This document shows, piece after piece, positions 16,709-24,827 of a stretch of DNA of 64,000 nucleotides. Each line of letters opens with the position of its first letter. Positions within the stretch are counted from its first letter, which is position 1. Position numbers and translations under genes: made by a program. The notes beneath the pieces are model-generated. The model saw only the letters and a program-made list of their open reading frames with translations. It did no database searches and had not been told where the DNA came from. Source of the stretch: Streptomyces sp. SAI-135 (GTDB lineage: Bacteria > Actinomycetota > Actinomycetes > Streptomycetales > Streptomycetaceae); contig NZ_JARXYP010000002.1 of assembly GCF_029893805.1 (NCBI RefSeq), positions 7,688,001 to 7,752,000 on the forward strand. Direction: 5' to 3'.

Positions 16709-19510
16709 ATGTCTCACCTCCGCGCACCGGCCGCACGCGCTGACCGCCGCGAGGGCGGGCGGCACGGGCGGCCGGTCGCCCGCCCCGCCCCCTCGCTGCC
16801 TGAGACGCACATACGGCCACAACTGCTGCGGCTGGCCGTGCTCCCGCCGGTCGCGGTGGCCCTCAGCGGCTGTGCGGCAGTCCTGTTCACCGTCCGCTCC
16901 ACCGAGGCACGACCCGGCCTCATCCTGTGGGGAGTCCTGGCGGGCGCGGTCTCCGTGGCACTCGCCGCCATCCTCATCGCCGCCGTGGCGGCCGACCGTG
17001 CCGCGAGGACGGTGGGCGACCGCGTCGGCGCGTTGCGCCGCAGCAGCGCGCGCCGCGAGGCGGACCTGCGCGCCCTGGTCGAGGGGCTGCGCCGCGGTGA
17101 GATTCCGCCGGGGCGCACCCCGCGCAGCGGTCCACCCGGCGACGCCGACGAGTTCGAGCTGCTCGCCGCCGATCTGGCCCGTGCCCACGACGGGGCCGTC
17201 ACCGCCGTCGTCCAGGCCGCCCAGCTCTCCAGCCAGGCCGGCAGCGAACAGAAACTGGAGGTCTTCGTCAACCTCGCGCGGCGACTTCAGTCGCTGGTGC
17301 ACCGTGAGATCTCCATCCTCGACGAGCTGGAGAACGAGATCGAGGACCCCGATCTGCTCAAGGGGCTCTTCCACGTCGACCACCTCGCCACCCGGATCCG
17401 TCGCCACGCCGAGAACCTCGCCGTCCTCGGCGGGGCCGTCTCGCGCCGGCAGTGGAGCAATCCCGTCTCGATGACCGAGGTGCTGCGTTCCGCCATCGCC
17501 GAGGTCGAGCAGTACTCACGGGTCAAGCTCGTGCCGCCGATCGACGGAACCCTGCGCGGGCACGCCGTCGCCGACGTCATCCACCTGCTCGCCGAACTGG
17601 TCGAGAACGCGACGGTGTTCTCGGCGCCGCACACCCAAGTGCTGTTGCGCGCCAACCTCGTGACCTCCGGGCTCGCCGTCGAGGTCGAGGACCGCGGGCT
17701 GGGCATGCCGGTCGCCGAACAGCACCGGATGAACGCCCTGTTGTCGGATCCGGACCAGGTCAACGTGGCGAGTCTGCTGGCGGACGGGCGCATCGGACTG
17801 TTCGTGGTCTCGCAGCTCGCGAAGCGGCACGGGATCCATGTGCGGCTGCAGAGCAACATCTACGGCGGTGTCCAGGCCGTCCTCGTCGTACCGCAGGCAC
17901 TGCTGGGTTCGGCGCCGGGGGCGGTCCGCGCACACCCGCCGGAAGCCGCGGGCACGGGTGGGGGCGCGGGGGCGGCCGTGGCGCCGCAGGGTCCGGGCCG
18001 GCCGCGCTCCGGACACGAGGCACGGCACCGGGGAGTTCCCGCGGACCCGCGTCGGGAGTCCCGGGGCACCGAGGCCGGCCCGAACGGCAGTACGGCGCCG
18101 ACGGCGACGACCGGCACGGCGGTGCCGGTGGGGCAGGGCGCCCGGCACGGACGCGACGGCCGTGGGCCGCGGCTCCTGAACGGGAGCGGTCGCGCGCCGG
18201 CTGGTGGCGCAGGAGGATCCGTCGGAGACGGGCCTGCGCCGGACGGCGGCGGGGCCGTGTCGAGGAGTGCGGGACGTGGGCCCGGCGGCAGGGAGTCCGT
18301 GCCCGGTGGTGAAGGGCACTTCCTGAACGGCGGCTCGGGGGCACCGGGCAGCGGAGGAAGCGTTCCGAACGCGGGCGGGCGCCCGTCGGGCGGGGGCGGA
18401 GCCGGTGCGTCCGGCGGCGCTTCTCCCGAGGGTGGCCGGGTGCCAGGTGACGGCGCGCTGTCGAGTGGCGGCGGGGCCCTGTCGGTCGGTGACGGCGGTG
18501 CTCTTGCGCCTGGTGGCGGAGGTGTGCCCGGCGCCCAGGTGGCCGGTGGGGGGATCCAGGCCGGTGGCGGCGGGGTTTCTCCGAGCGGCGGGCCGGCTGG
18601 TGTCAGTCCGGTGGTGCCTGGGGGTGACGCTCTGGCGGGTGACGGTGGGCCCGGTGGGTCCTCCCTGAACGAGGGCCCGACCGTACCCGGTGGAAACGGG
18701 GCGGTGGGCGATCGGCAGCGCGGTGGCGGAAGCGGGGCGAGCGGCGCGCGCTCCGGGCGTCCCGCTCCGCTGCCCGTGCGCGGGGCCCGCGGGACACGGC
18801 CCACACCCGCCGAGGCCGTGCCCGGGATCAGGCCCGACGACCGGCGGCTGGTCGCGGAGCACGTGACCGCGCCGCCCACCCCGAGGACCGGGACCGTGCG
18901 CGGCACCATGGGCAAGCCCCAGCTGCCCCGGCGTCGCGCCCAGGAGCACATCGCACCCCAACTGCGTGGCGGACCGGCCCCGCGGCAGGACACCGAGTAC
19001 GTGGCCGGCCACGACCCGGGGCTGATGGCGGCCTTCCAGCGCGGGATCGGCCTCGCCGAGGCCCAGCAACACCTGGAGCAGGAGGACGGTGAACCGGCCA
19101 CGTCACCGCCCTTGCCGCTGCCCTCACCGCGTACGGAGGCCGACCACATGGGCTCGACACCCACGGGTTCGACACCCACGGGTTCGACACCCACGGGCCC
19201 GACACACATGGACGCGGCACACATGGACTCCGCCTACACAGGTGCGCCAGGCACCGGCACAGCCACCGGCACCGGCTCCTCCGCCTCCGTCCCCCTGGAG
19301 TCACGTACCGCCCCGTCCCCCCACCCGTCCGCCTCCTTCGACTTCGACCTTGACCTCGATCAAGGCGCGAGCCACATGGATGCCGCGCCCACGACCGACG
19401 CCGCCGCCACTGACGTAACCCCTATGGAGCGGCCCCACATATCCCAGGCGCACGGCCTCGATCACGACCGCACCACCCCCCGGCACGACGGGAGCGCACC
19501 CGCCGGATGA
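16709..19510 (+). CDS. Conservon sensor histidine kinase-like protein (CvnA type)
   Basis: A 933-residue membrane sensor. Two transmembrane helices (about residues 37-60 and 69-95) flank a very short external loop. Then come a HAMP-like/coiled segment, a helical phospho-acceptor-like region (LARRLQSLVHREISILDELE) and an HATPase_c domain with N-box LLAELVENATVFSAPH (near residue 292) and G-box EDRGLGMP (near 327). From about residue 405 the rest is a Gly/Pro/Ala-rich low-complexity tail of over 500 residues with short repeats (such as GSTPT). ATG 16709 has AAGGA upstream; an upstream in-frame extension to 16454 exists but reads poorly. The next three genes complete a conservon. Confidence 0.88.
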   Translation: MSHLRAPAARADRREGGRHGRPVARPAPSLPETHIRPQLLRLAVLPPVAVALSGCAAVLFTVRSTEARPGLILWGVLAGAVSVALAAILIAAVAADRAARTVGDRVGALRRSSARREADLRALVEGLRRGEIPPGRTPRSGPPGDADEFELLAADLARAHDGAVTAVVQAAQLSSQAGSEQKLEVFVNLARRLQSLVHREISILDELENEIEDPDLLKGLFHVDHLATRIRRHAENLAVLGGAVSRRQWSNPVSMTEVLRSAIAEVEQYSRVKLVPPIDGTLRGHAVADVIHLLAELVENATVFSAPHTQVLLRANLVTSGLAVEVEDRGLGMPVAEQHRMNALLSDPDQVNVASLLADGRIGLFVVSQLAKRHGIHVRLQSNIYGGVQAVLVVPQALLGSAPGAVRAHPPEAAGTGGGAGAAVAPQGPGRPRSGHEARHRGVPADPRRESRGTEAGPNGSTAPTATTGTAVPVGQGARHGRDGRGPRLLNGSGRAPAGGAGGSVGDGPAPDGGGAVSRSAGRGPGGRESVPGGEGHFLNGGSGAPGSGGSVPNAGGRPSGGGGAGASGGASPEGGRVPGDGALSSGGGALSVGDGGALAPGGGGVPGAQVAGGGIQAGGGGVSPSGGPAGVSPVVPGGDALAGDGGPGGSSLNEGPTVPGGNGAVGDRQRGGGSGASGARSGRPAPLPVRGARGTRPTPAEAVPGIRPDDRRLVAEHVTAPPTPRTGTVRGTMGKPQLPRRRAQEHIAPQLRGGPAPRQDTEYVAGHDPGLMAAFQRGIGLAEAQQHLEQEDGEPATSPPLPLPSPRTEADHMGSTPTGSTPTGSTPTGPTHMDAAHMDSAYTGAPGTGTATGTGSSASVPLESRTAPSPHPSASFDFDLDLDQGASHMDAAPTTDAAATDVTPMERPHISQAHGLDHDRTTPRHDGSAPAG

Positions 19511-19578
19511 CCACCCCCGCGTACACCCCACCCCCCAGCGCTCCCGCAGACCTTCGTACCTCAAGGAGTCGATCCACC

Positions 19579-20013
19579 ATGGCGAGCGAAGCGCCGACCG
19601 GCCATGTATCCGACCTCGACTGGCTGATGAGCGGCCTCGTGCAGCGCGTGCCGCACACCAGCAGCGCGGTCCTGCTGTCCTGCGACGGGCTCGTGAAGTC
19701 GGTCCACGGGCTCGACGGGGACAGCGCCGACCACATGGCGGCCCTGGCCTCCGGTCTCTACTCCCTCGGCCGCAGCGCGGGCGTCCGCTTCGGCGACGGC
19801 GGAGACGTCCGCCAGGTCGTCGTCGAACTCGACTCGACGCTGCTGTTCGTGACCACCGCCGGCTCCGGCACCTGTCTCGCCGTCCTGGCGGGACGCGAGG
19901 CCGACGCCGCCGTGCTCGGCTACGAGATGGCGATGCTCGTCAAGAGCGTGCGCCCCTACCTGGTGACCGCGCCCCGGCAGCACGCCGTCGAATCCCCGGC
20001 GATGAGGCCTTGA
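19579..20013 (+). CDS. Roadblock/LC7-domain protein (CvnB type)
   Basis: A 144-residue single-domain roadblock/LC7 protein. Such proteins bind small GTPases and are thought to act as their regulators in conservon complexes. The fold pattern is clear: DLDWLMSGLVQRVPHTSSAV, then SCDGLVKSVHGLD, and the C-terminal helix GYEMAMLVKSVRPYL. The start at 19579 is preceded by AAGGAG at 10 bp. An in-frame ATG at 19507 overlaps the kinase stop (ATGA) and would add 24 poorly conserved residues, so it is the alternative start. Confidence 0.88.
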   Translation: MASEAPTGHVSDLDWLMSGLVQRVPHTSSAVLLSCDGLVKSVHGLDGDSADHMAALASGLYSLGRSAGVRFGDGGDVRQVVVELDSTLLFVTTAGSGTCLAVLAGREADAAVLGYEMAMLVKSVRPYLVTAPRQHAVESPAMRP

Positions 20014-20387
20014 GCGTGGCGGCGGCCGGCGACGGGCCCTGGCTCGACGACGCGGCCGGGCGGCTGGTGCGGCCCTTCACGGTCAGCAACGGCCGCACCC
20101 GGCCGTCCATCGCGTTCGACCTCCTGTCGCACGTGATGGCCACCGGTGCCACCCCCATCGGCTACCTCGGCCCCGAGCACGCGCAGGCGCTCGACCTGTG
20201 CCGCGCGCCCGTCTCGGTCGCCGAGGTCGCCGCCCATCTCAAGCTGCCGGCAGTGGTCACCAAGGTGCTGCTGTCCGACCTCGTCGACTGCGGGGCGCTG
20301 ACCACCAAGCCCCCCGAGTTCACCCACAACCCGACTGACCGGGCTCTTCTGGAGGCAGTGCTCGATGGACTACGACGACAGCTCTGA
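20010..20387 (+). CDS. DUF742 protein (CvnC type)
   Basis: A 125-residue DUF742 protein, a winged-helix-like component found only in actinobacterial conservons. The typical pattern is present: RLVRPFTVSNGRTRPSIAFD near the start, then CRAPVSVAEVAAHLKLPAVV and VLLSDLVDCGALTTKPP. The TTG at 20010 overlaps the roadblock stop (TTGA); a GTG at 20016 is also possible. Its end overlaps the GTPase gene by 23 bp. It is assumed to act with the kinase, roadblock and GTPase at the membrane. Confidence 0.88.
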   Translation: MSVAAAGDGPWLDDAAGRLVRPFTVSNGRTRPSIAFDLLSHVMATGATPIGYLGPEHAQALDLCRAPVSVAEVAAHLKLPAVVTKVLLSDLVDCGALTTKPPEFTHNPTDRALLEAVLDGLRRQL

Positions 20388-20964
20388 TCCCTTCCCCACC
20401 GCACTGAAGATCCTGGTGGCGGGAGGGTTCGGGGTAGGCAAGACGACCTTCGTGGGCGCGGTCAGCGAGATCGCCCCCCTCAGCACGGAGGAACTGCTCA
20501 CCACGGTCAGCGCCGCGACCGACAGCCTCGACGGCATCGAGAACAAGGTCGAGACGACCGTGGCCATGGACTTCGGCAGGATCACCCTCGATCCGGAACA
20601 CGTCCTCTACCTGTTCGGCACGCCCGGCCAGGAGCGGTTCTGGTTCATGTGGGACGAACTCTCCGAGGGCGCGCTCGGCGCGGTGATCCTCGCCGACACC
20701 CGCAGACTGGAGGACTGCTTCGCGGCCGTGGACTTCTTCGAGCAGCGCGGCCTCGGATTCATCGTCGCGATCAACGAGTTCGACGGGGGGTACCGCTACG
20801 ACCCCGAGGAGGTCCGTGCCGCGATCGACCTCCCGCCGGAGATCCCGATCGTGCGCTGCGACGCCAGGATCTCCAGTTCCGGTGTGCAGACCCTGCTCAC
20901 CCTCGTACGGCATCTCATCGCCCACAGCCCGGCGCCCGCGCCGAGCCACGGCGCCCACATGTGA
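20365..20964 (+). CDS. Conservon ATP/GTP-binding small GTPase (CvnD type)
   Basis: A 199-residue Ras-like GTPase of the CvnD group. The P-loop is GGFGVGKTTFVGAV. The G3 region reads LFGTPGQERFWFMWDEL, with Gly in place of the usual Asp of DTPGQ, as in many CvnD proteins. The G4 region is NEFDG in place of NKxD. ATG 20365 overlaps the DUF742 gene. It probably switches signalling from the kinase-like sensor. No P450 or terpene gene follows, unlike in some conservons; a GAF protein comes next. Confidence 0.9.
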   Translation: MDYDDSSDPFPTALKILVAGGFGVGKTTFVGAVSEIAPLSTEELLTTVSAATDSLDGIENKVETTVAMDFGRITLDPEHVLYLFGTPGQERFWFMWDELSEGALGAVILADTRRLEDCFAAVDFFEQRGLGFIVAINEFDGGYRYDPEEVRAAIDLPPEIPIVRCDARISSSGVQTLLTLVRHLIAHSPAPAPSHGAHM

Positions 20965-21022
20965 TCCCCGCATACACCGCCACGGAGCCGCATATGACCG
21001 ACGTCCACAGCGACGGCCGCCC

Positions 21023-21601
21023 ATGAGCTATGACCCACCGCGCCCGGCCGGCCGGCTGCTGCTCACCCCCGAGGACAAGGAGGCCCCGGACCGGGCGCGA
21101 CGGCTGCACCGGTTAGGGCTGGGGGAGCATCCGGAGCCCGCGCTCGACGCCTTCGCCGAGCGGCTCGCCGAGCGCACGGGGGCGCCGTACGCGATGGTCA
21201 ACTTCCTCGGCGAGAACCGGCAGTTCTTCGCCGGTCTCAGGATTCCCGCGGCCCGGCCCCCGGCGGACGGCGAGGAGGCCAAGCCGGAAGTGGGCCGCTA
21301 TATGGCGCGCGACCATGGGTTCTGCCCCCATGTGGTGGCCCGGCGCAAGGCGTTGGTCCTGGAGGATGTCCGTGACTACCCGCGGTTCGCGGGCAACCCG
21401 GTCGTCGACGAGTTCGGCATCCGTTCCTATCTGGGTGCCCCGCTCATCGACTCCACGGGGATGGTGCTGGGCACGGTGAGCGCGGCCGACGTGAGGCCGC
21501 GGACCTGGGGAAAGTCCGGTCTGGAGACCATCAAGTCGTCGGCCGCGGAACTGGTCGCCCGTCTGGAGCGACGGGAGGCCGACGGGCTCCCGGTGCTGTG
21601 A
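21023..21601 (+). CDS. GAF-domain protein associated with the conservon
   Basis: A 192-residue protein consisting largely of one GAF domain (about residues 30-175; APYAMVNFLGENRQFFAGL, DHGFCPHVVARRKALVLEDV, IRSYLGAPLIDSTGMVLGTV). The cysteine in GFCPHV sits where related GAF proteins bind a ligand or sense redox state. A 10-codon frame (20994-21026, MTDVHSDGRP) overlaps its start by ATGA and may be a leader peptide or remnant. It lies 58 bp after the GTPase in the same direction and is probably in the same transcript as a conservon accessory. Confidence 0.82.
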   Translation: MSYDPPRPAGRLLLTPEDKEAPDRARRLHRLGLGEHPEPALDAFAERLAERTGAPYAMVNFLGENRQFFAGLRIPAARPPADGEEAKPEVGRYMARDHGFCPHVVARRKALVLEDVRDYPRFAGNPVVDEFGIRSYLGAPLIDSTGMVLGTVSAADVRPRTWGKSGLETIKSSAAELVARLERREADGLPVL

Positions 21602-21622
21602 CGGAGGAGACGGTCCCGTCCC

Positions 21623-21641
21623 TAGCCGACCGGTCTAGTAC
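21623..21641. promoter_or_regulatory. Candidate TetR operator ahead of the TetR gene
   Basis: TAGCCGACCGGTCTAGTAC lies 18 bp before the TetR start and contains the palindrome GACCGGTC. A very similar element is found at 24780-24801 before the SDR gene, which suggests both are targets of this TetR. Confidence 0.5.
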
Positions 21642-21658
21642 CTCCGTACACTGGGTGT

Positions 21659-22258
21659 GTGGGACGCACCAGTGACGCCCGTCAGAAGATCCTCGGTGCC
21701 GCACGCTCGCTCATCGAGGGGCGCGGCTACTCGGCGCTGGGCGTGGCCGAGATCTGCAAGGCCGCCGGCGTGCCGAAGGGCAGCTTCTACTACTTCTTCG
21801 AGTCCAAGGAGGCCCTGGCGCTCGCCGTCGTCGACGAGCACTGGGCGGCTCAACGGGCCGAATGGGAGAGCGCGTTGGGCGCGGACGAGGCCCCCCTGCG
21901 ACGGCTGCGCGCCCTCTTCGAGCAGACCGAGGCCGGCCAGCGCGCCGTCCAGGACGGCTGCGGCACGGTGTCGGGCTGTCTGTTCGGAAACCTCGCCCTG
22001 GAGCTGAGCAACCATGCCGAACCCGTGCGCGGACGGCTGCAGGAGATCTTCGACGCACAGGTCGACATGGTGGAGGCGGTCCTCGCCGAGGCCCGGGACC
22101 GCGGCGACGTCACCGCCTCCGACACACAGCGGGCGGCGCGGGCGGTGGTGGCCCAGCTGGAGGGCCAGGTGATGTTCGCCAAGCTCTACAACAGCCCCGA
22201 GCGCCTGGGCGCCCTGTGGGACGACTGCCGGGCGCTGCTGGGGGTCACCGGCTCCTAG
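21659..22258 (+). CDS. TetR/AcrR-family regulator (AcuR/YxaF-like)
   Basis: A 199-residue regulator starting at GTG 21659. The HTH is clear (DARQKILGAARSLIEGRGYS, EICKAAGVPKGSFYYFFESK). The C-terminal domain has the pattern CGTVSGCLFGNLALELSNH seen in TetR_C regulators of reductase/SDR genes that respond to reactive small molecules, where a conserved cysteine pair may sense electrophiles. Its own promoter and the SDR promoter 3 kb away share a GACCGGTC element, so it may control both. It converges on the GPP34 gene with a 4-bp overlap. Confidence 0.88.
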   Translation: MGRTSDARQKILGAARSLIEGRGYSALGVAEICKAAGVPKGSFYYFFESKEALALAVVDEHWAAQRAEWESALGADEAPLRRLRALFEQTEAGQRAVQDGCGTVSGCLFGNLALELSNHAEPVRGRLQEIFDAQVDMVEAVLAEARDRGDVTASDTQRAARAVVAQLEGQVMFAKLYNSPERLGALWDDCRALLGVTGS

Positions 22259-22845
22259 TAGCCGCGCCAGACATTGTCGAAGGCGGCGTCCTCGATGACC
22301 TTCCGCTGGCGCACGGCCTCCAGCTCCATCACCGCGTCCCCGACCGCGGCCAGCACGGCGGCCACCTCGTCGGCGGGTTCCCCGGCCGGTTCCTCGCCGA
22401 TCCCGGCGGCGGCCGCCAGGGCGGCGAGGACGGGTTCGCCCGCGTCTCGCCGCTCCTCGGCCTGCCGCCGGGCGGCCGAGTCGACCAGCTCCGTCCGGCC
22501 CGTCCGCAGCGGGATCCGCCGGCCGCGCCGCCGGGACGTGAGCCCGATCCGCTCCAGGTCGTCGACGTAGGCCGCGGACAGTCCGCGCCCCCGGCGCCAC
22601 AGCCAGTCCTCGACCGACTCGTACGGTTCCTGTCGTACGAGCGTCCCGGCCGCCTCGTCCAGGAGGCGGTCGCCCGTGGGGGCGGGGGCGTTGGGCAGGA
22701 TGCGGTCGCCGTCCAGGACGAGGGCGTGGGCGTCGAGGAGGTCGAACAGCTCGGCCCCCGCGAGCGCGAGCGAGAGATCGCCCTGCTCCACCGGCTTGTC
22801 GGCGGCATCGAGGGCGACGATCGCGAGGTCCCGTGCGGTGGTCAT
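22255..22845 (-). CDS. GPP34 (GOLPH3-like) phosphoprotein
   Basis: A 196-residue member of the GPP34 family, named for the eukaryotic Golgi phosphoprotein that binds phosphatidylinositol 4-phosphate. Streptomyces have many paralogues of unknown role. The pattern is typical: DLAIVALDAADKPVEQGDLS followed by LALAGAELFDLLDAHALVLD, then LLDEAAGTLVRQEPYESVEDW and a C-terminal helical half. ATG 22845 has GGAG upstream; an alternative GTG lies at 22857. A membrane-associated role is inferred from the family only. Confidence 0.82.
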   Translation of the reverse strand: MTTARDLAIVALDAADKPVEQGDLSLALAGAELFDLLDAHALVLDGDRILPNAPAPTGDRLLDEAAGTLVRQEPYESVEDWLWRRGRGLSAAYVDDLERIGLTSRRRGRRIPLRTGRTELVDSAARRQAEERRDAGEPVLAALAAAAGIGEEPAGEPADEVAAVLAAVGDAVMELEAVRQRKVIEDAAFDNVWRGY

Positions 22846-22969
22846 CAGCGGCTCCACGTCGGTTTGGCCGGACAGGGCGGGGCGGTATTCAGGGTCGGCC
22901 GTGGTGGGCCGGGTGCGGCGGCGTGTGCCCGGGGCCCGCCACCATGGCCGGGGTGCAACGGTTCGGTGC

Positions 22970-23311
22970 TCAGGGCCCGGCCCTGGTGGACCGGGTCTCC
23001 CCGTTCGATTCTCGCTGTTGATCGCGGACCGTGTGACCCGATACGACGATGTGGTGCGGGAAGCCGATCCGCAGTACGCCGGCGGTCACGGCCGCGAGCA
23101 GGACCACCAGAGCGGCCGACAGCAGCGCCGAGTGGTGGCCGTGGCGCAGCAGCGGGGCCACGGCCGGCGGACCCAGGATCTGTCCGACCGAGTATCCGGC
23201 GGTCAGCAGCGCGACCGAGCGCGGGGGTGTGGACGAAGCGCCCGACCCCCATGGCAGCCGTGAGGGCGGCCGCGGCCCGGGTGAGGTGACCACGGGGGAC
23301 GGAGTGCTCAC
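22970..23311 (-). pseudogene. Remnant of a YbfB/YjiJ-type MFS transporter
   Basis: About 110 codons remain of a transporter that is normally about 400 residues. One frame has an N-terminal piece (LTRAAAALTAAMGVGRFVHT), which matches the first transmembrane helix of YbfB/YjiJ-like MFS proteins. A different frame carries the last helices (SVALLTAGYSVGQILGPPAV, ALLSAALVVLLAAVTAGVLR). The middle is missing and the two parts are out of frame, so this is a deletion derivative. The GTG at 23311 overlaps the stop of the upstream isomerase-like gene (GTGA), so the original operon structure is still visible. Confidence 0.7.
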
Positions 23312-23598
23312 TTCGTGCCGGGGTCGTTGGGGTGCGGCTGGAGCGGGGTGACGGTGAGGGTCATCCACGGGCGCAGCGGCAGACTGCCGAGCACCTTCGC
23401 GTGGAGCTCCTCCTCGTCGGCGGCCCGCCACACGCCGATGCTGCGCAACTCGCCCACCGGGCGCCACAGTCGGGCCAGATGACCGGTCGCGGCCAGTTCC
23501 CGCGCGCGGACGGCCTCGGCGGCCCGTCGCCGGTCCACCTCCTCCTGTCCGGTGCCCTCGGGGACGGTGGTGGTGATCTCGACCAGGAACTCTCGCAC
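23308..23598 (-). CDS. Muconolactone isomerase-like / YciI-type small protein
   Basis: A 96-residue ferredoxin-like-fold protein resembling muconolactone delta-isomerase (MREFLVEITTTVPEGTGQEE, then LARLWRPVGELRSIGVWRA and the C-terminal LPLRPWMTLTVTPLQPHP). In the true enzyme this fold isomerises (+)-muconolactone in the beta-ketoadipate pathway. No other genes of that pathway are near, so a different substrate or role is likely. It is coupled to the MFS remnant and divergent from the LysR gene, which probably controls it. Confidence 0.75.
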   Translation of the reverse strand: MREFLVEITTTVPEGTGQEEVDRRRAAEAVRARELAATGHLARLWRPVGELRSIGVWRAADEEELHAKVLGSLPLRPWMTLTVTPLQPHPNDPGTK

Positions 23599-23621
23599 GG
23601 TGTCCTCCGTTCGTCGTCGTG

Positions 23622-23687
23622 GCGCTCGTCTTGCGCTCGTCTTGCGCTCGTCTTGCGCTCGTCTTGCGCTCGTCTTGCGCTCATCGT
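23622..23687. repeat. Tandem 11-bp repeat (five exact, one degenerate copy)
   Basis: The unit GCGCTCGTCTT is repeated five times without error from 23622 to 23676, then once as GCGCTCATCGT. It sits in the divergent region between the isomerase-like gene and the LysR gene. The 11-bp period is close to one helical turn. Confidence 0.9.
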
Positions 23688-23730
23688 GCGCGCGTCACCT
23701 GCGCCGATGCCACGACCGGGTTCCTCGTTG

Positions 23731-23751
23731 CTGAGAGGCGCAGCCTCCCAG
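23731..23751. promoter_or_regulatory. LysR-type dyad upstream of the LysR gene
   Basis: CTGAGAG-N7-CTCCCAG is a 7-7-7 dyad with one mismatch, 10 bp before the LysR start. It matches the perfect dyad at 24707-24727 over most of its length, so both are probably bound by the same LysR protein. Confidence 0.6.
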
Positions 23752-23761
23752 CGCGCGTACG

Positions 23762-24700
23762 ATGACGCCCGTGGAACTGCGCCAGCTGCGGTACTTCGTC
23801 GCGGTCGCCGAGGAGCTGAACTTCGGCCGGGCCGCCGAGCGGCTGCTCATCGCCGGCCCCTCGCTCTCCCAGCAGATCAAGGCACTCGAACGGGATCTGG
23901 GCGTCCGGCTGTTCGACCGCGACCGCCGCAGGGTCTCCCTCACCCCGGCCGGCGCCGCGCTCCTGCCGCACACCCGCGCCCTGCTGGACCGCGCCGACGA
24001 TCTCAAGCGCCGGGCCGGCCGACTGTCCGGTTCGCAGGCGGTGCGGCTCGGATACGTCAACTGGCTGCCCCCGGACCTGATGTCGCGTACGGCAGCGGTG
24101 GCCCAGGTGCACATCGACGCCTGGGTCGCCCCTTCCCACACCCAGGCCGCGCGCGTCGCCGACGGCAGTCTGGACCTCGCCGTCTGCTGGGCGCGCACCG
24201 AGGATCTCCGCAGGCTCGGGCTGCGGGCCCGGCTGATCGGCGCCGACCGGCTCTACGCGGTGTCCAGGGGCGGCGACAGCGGCGACGTACCCGAGGTGAC
24301 CGCACGCGACACCGACGTGCTCATCGACGACGACCTCACCGCCTGGGCGTCCTGGAACGCGTACGGCGAGGAACTCGCGCGGACCACCGGCGCCCGCACG
24401 GTCCGCATCTCCGACGGCGCGATCACCGGCCCGGCCTTCTTCGACCACGTGCGCCGCTGCACCCGCCCGGTCGTCAACTCGCCCAAGGGGCAGACCAGTC
24501 CGCTTCCGCCGGATCTGGTCCGCCGCGAGATCGTCGCACCGAAGGTCTACTGGACCTGGTCCCTGGTCCGGCGCGAGCACGAGGACCGCGCGGGTGTCCT
24601 GGCCGTCGTCGACGCGCTGTGCGAGAACGTCGGCGAGCTCGGCATCCACGCCCCGGACGCCTGGCTGCCCGCCGACGATCCGTACGCCCTCCGGGGCTGA
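23762..24700 (+). CDS. LysR-family transcriptional regulator
   Basis: A 312-residue LysR regulator. The N-terminal winged HTH is ELRQLRYFVAVAEELNFGRA followed by GPSLSQQIKALERDLG and RVSLTPAGAALL. The C-terminal part is a periplasmic-binding-like effector domain (from about residue 95). The start ATG 23762 is 10 bp after a dyad that recurs between this gene and the SDR gene. The divergent gene encodes a muconolactone-isomerase-like protein. The effector is unknown; control of both flanking units is inferred. Confidence 0.88.
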   Translation: MTPVELRQLRYFVAVAEELNFGRAAERLLIAGPSLSQQIKALERDLGVRLFDRDRRRVSLTPAGAALLPHTRALLDRADDLKRRAGRLSGSQAVRLGYVNWLPPDLMSRTAAVAQVHIDAWVAPSHTQAARVADGSLDLAVCWARTEDLRRLGLRARLIGADRLYAVSRGGDSGDVPEVTARDTDVLIDDDLTAWASWNAYGEELARTTGARTVRISDGAITGPAFFDHVRRCTRPVVNSPKGQTSPLPPDLVRREIVAPKVYWTWSLVRREHEDRAGVLAVVDALCENVGELGIHAPDAWLPADDPYALRG

Positions 24701-24706
24701 CCTGCG

Positions 24707-24727
24707 CTGGGAGCCGCTGCCTCCCAG
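24707..24727. promoter_or_regulatory. LysR-type dyad upstream of the SDR gene
   Basis: CTGGGAG-N7-CTCCCAG is a perfect 7-7-7 inverted repeat, 7 bp after the LysR stop and about 100 bp before the SDR start. It matches the dyad at 23731-23751 in 18 of 21 positions. Confidence 0.65.
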
Positions 24728-24779
24728 CCGGGAGGAAGCCGGTCCTTCCGCCCTGCGTCGGACCGGCCTACCTTCCAAA

Positions 24780-24801
24780 TAGTCGACCGGTCGGCTAGTA
24801 C
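24780..24801. promoter_or_regulatory. Candidate TetR operator upstream of the SDR gene
   Basis: TAGTCGACCGGTCGGCTAGTAC shares GACCGGTC and TAGTAC with the element before the TetR gene at 21659 (spacing differs by 2-3 bp). It lies 26 bp before the SDR start codon, a repressor-like position. Confidence 0.5.
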
Positions 24802-24827
24802 CGGTCACCGACTCGGAGAAGGTCACC

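Noticed and set aside
23622..23687. CRISPR array.
   Set aside because: The 11-bp units are contiguous with no spacers; likewise the 41-bp array at 32749-33060 has no spacer-repeat alternation or cas genes.
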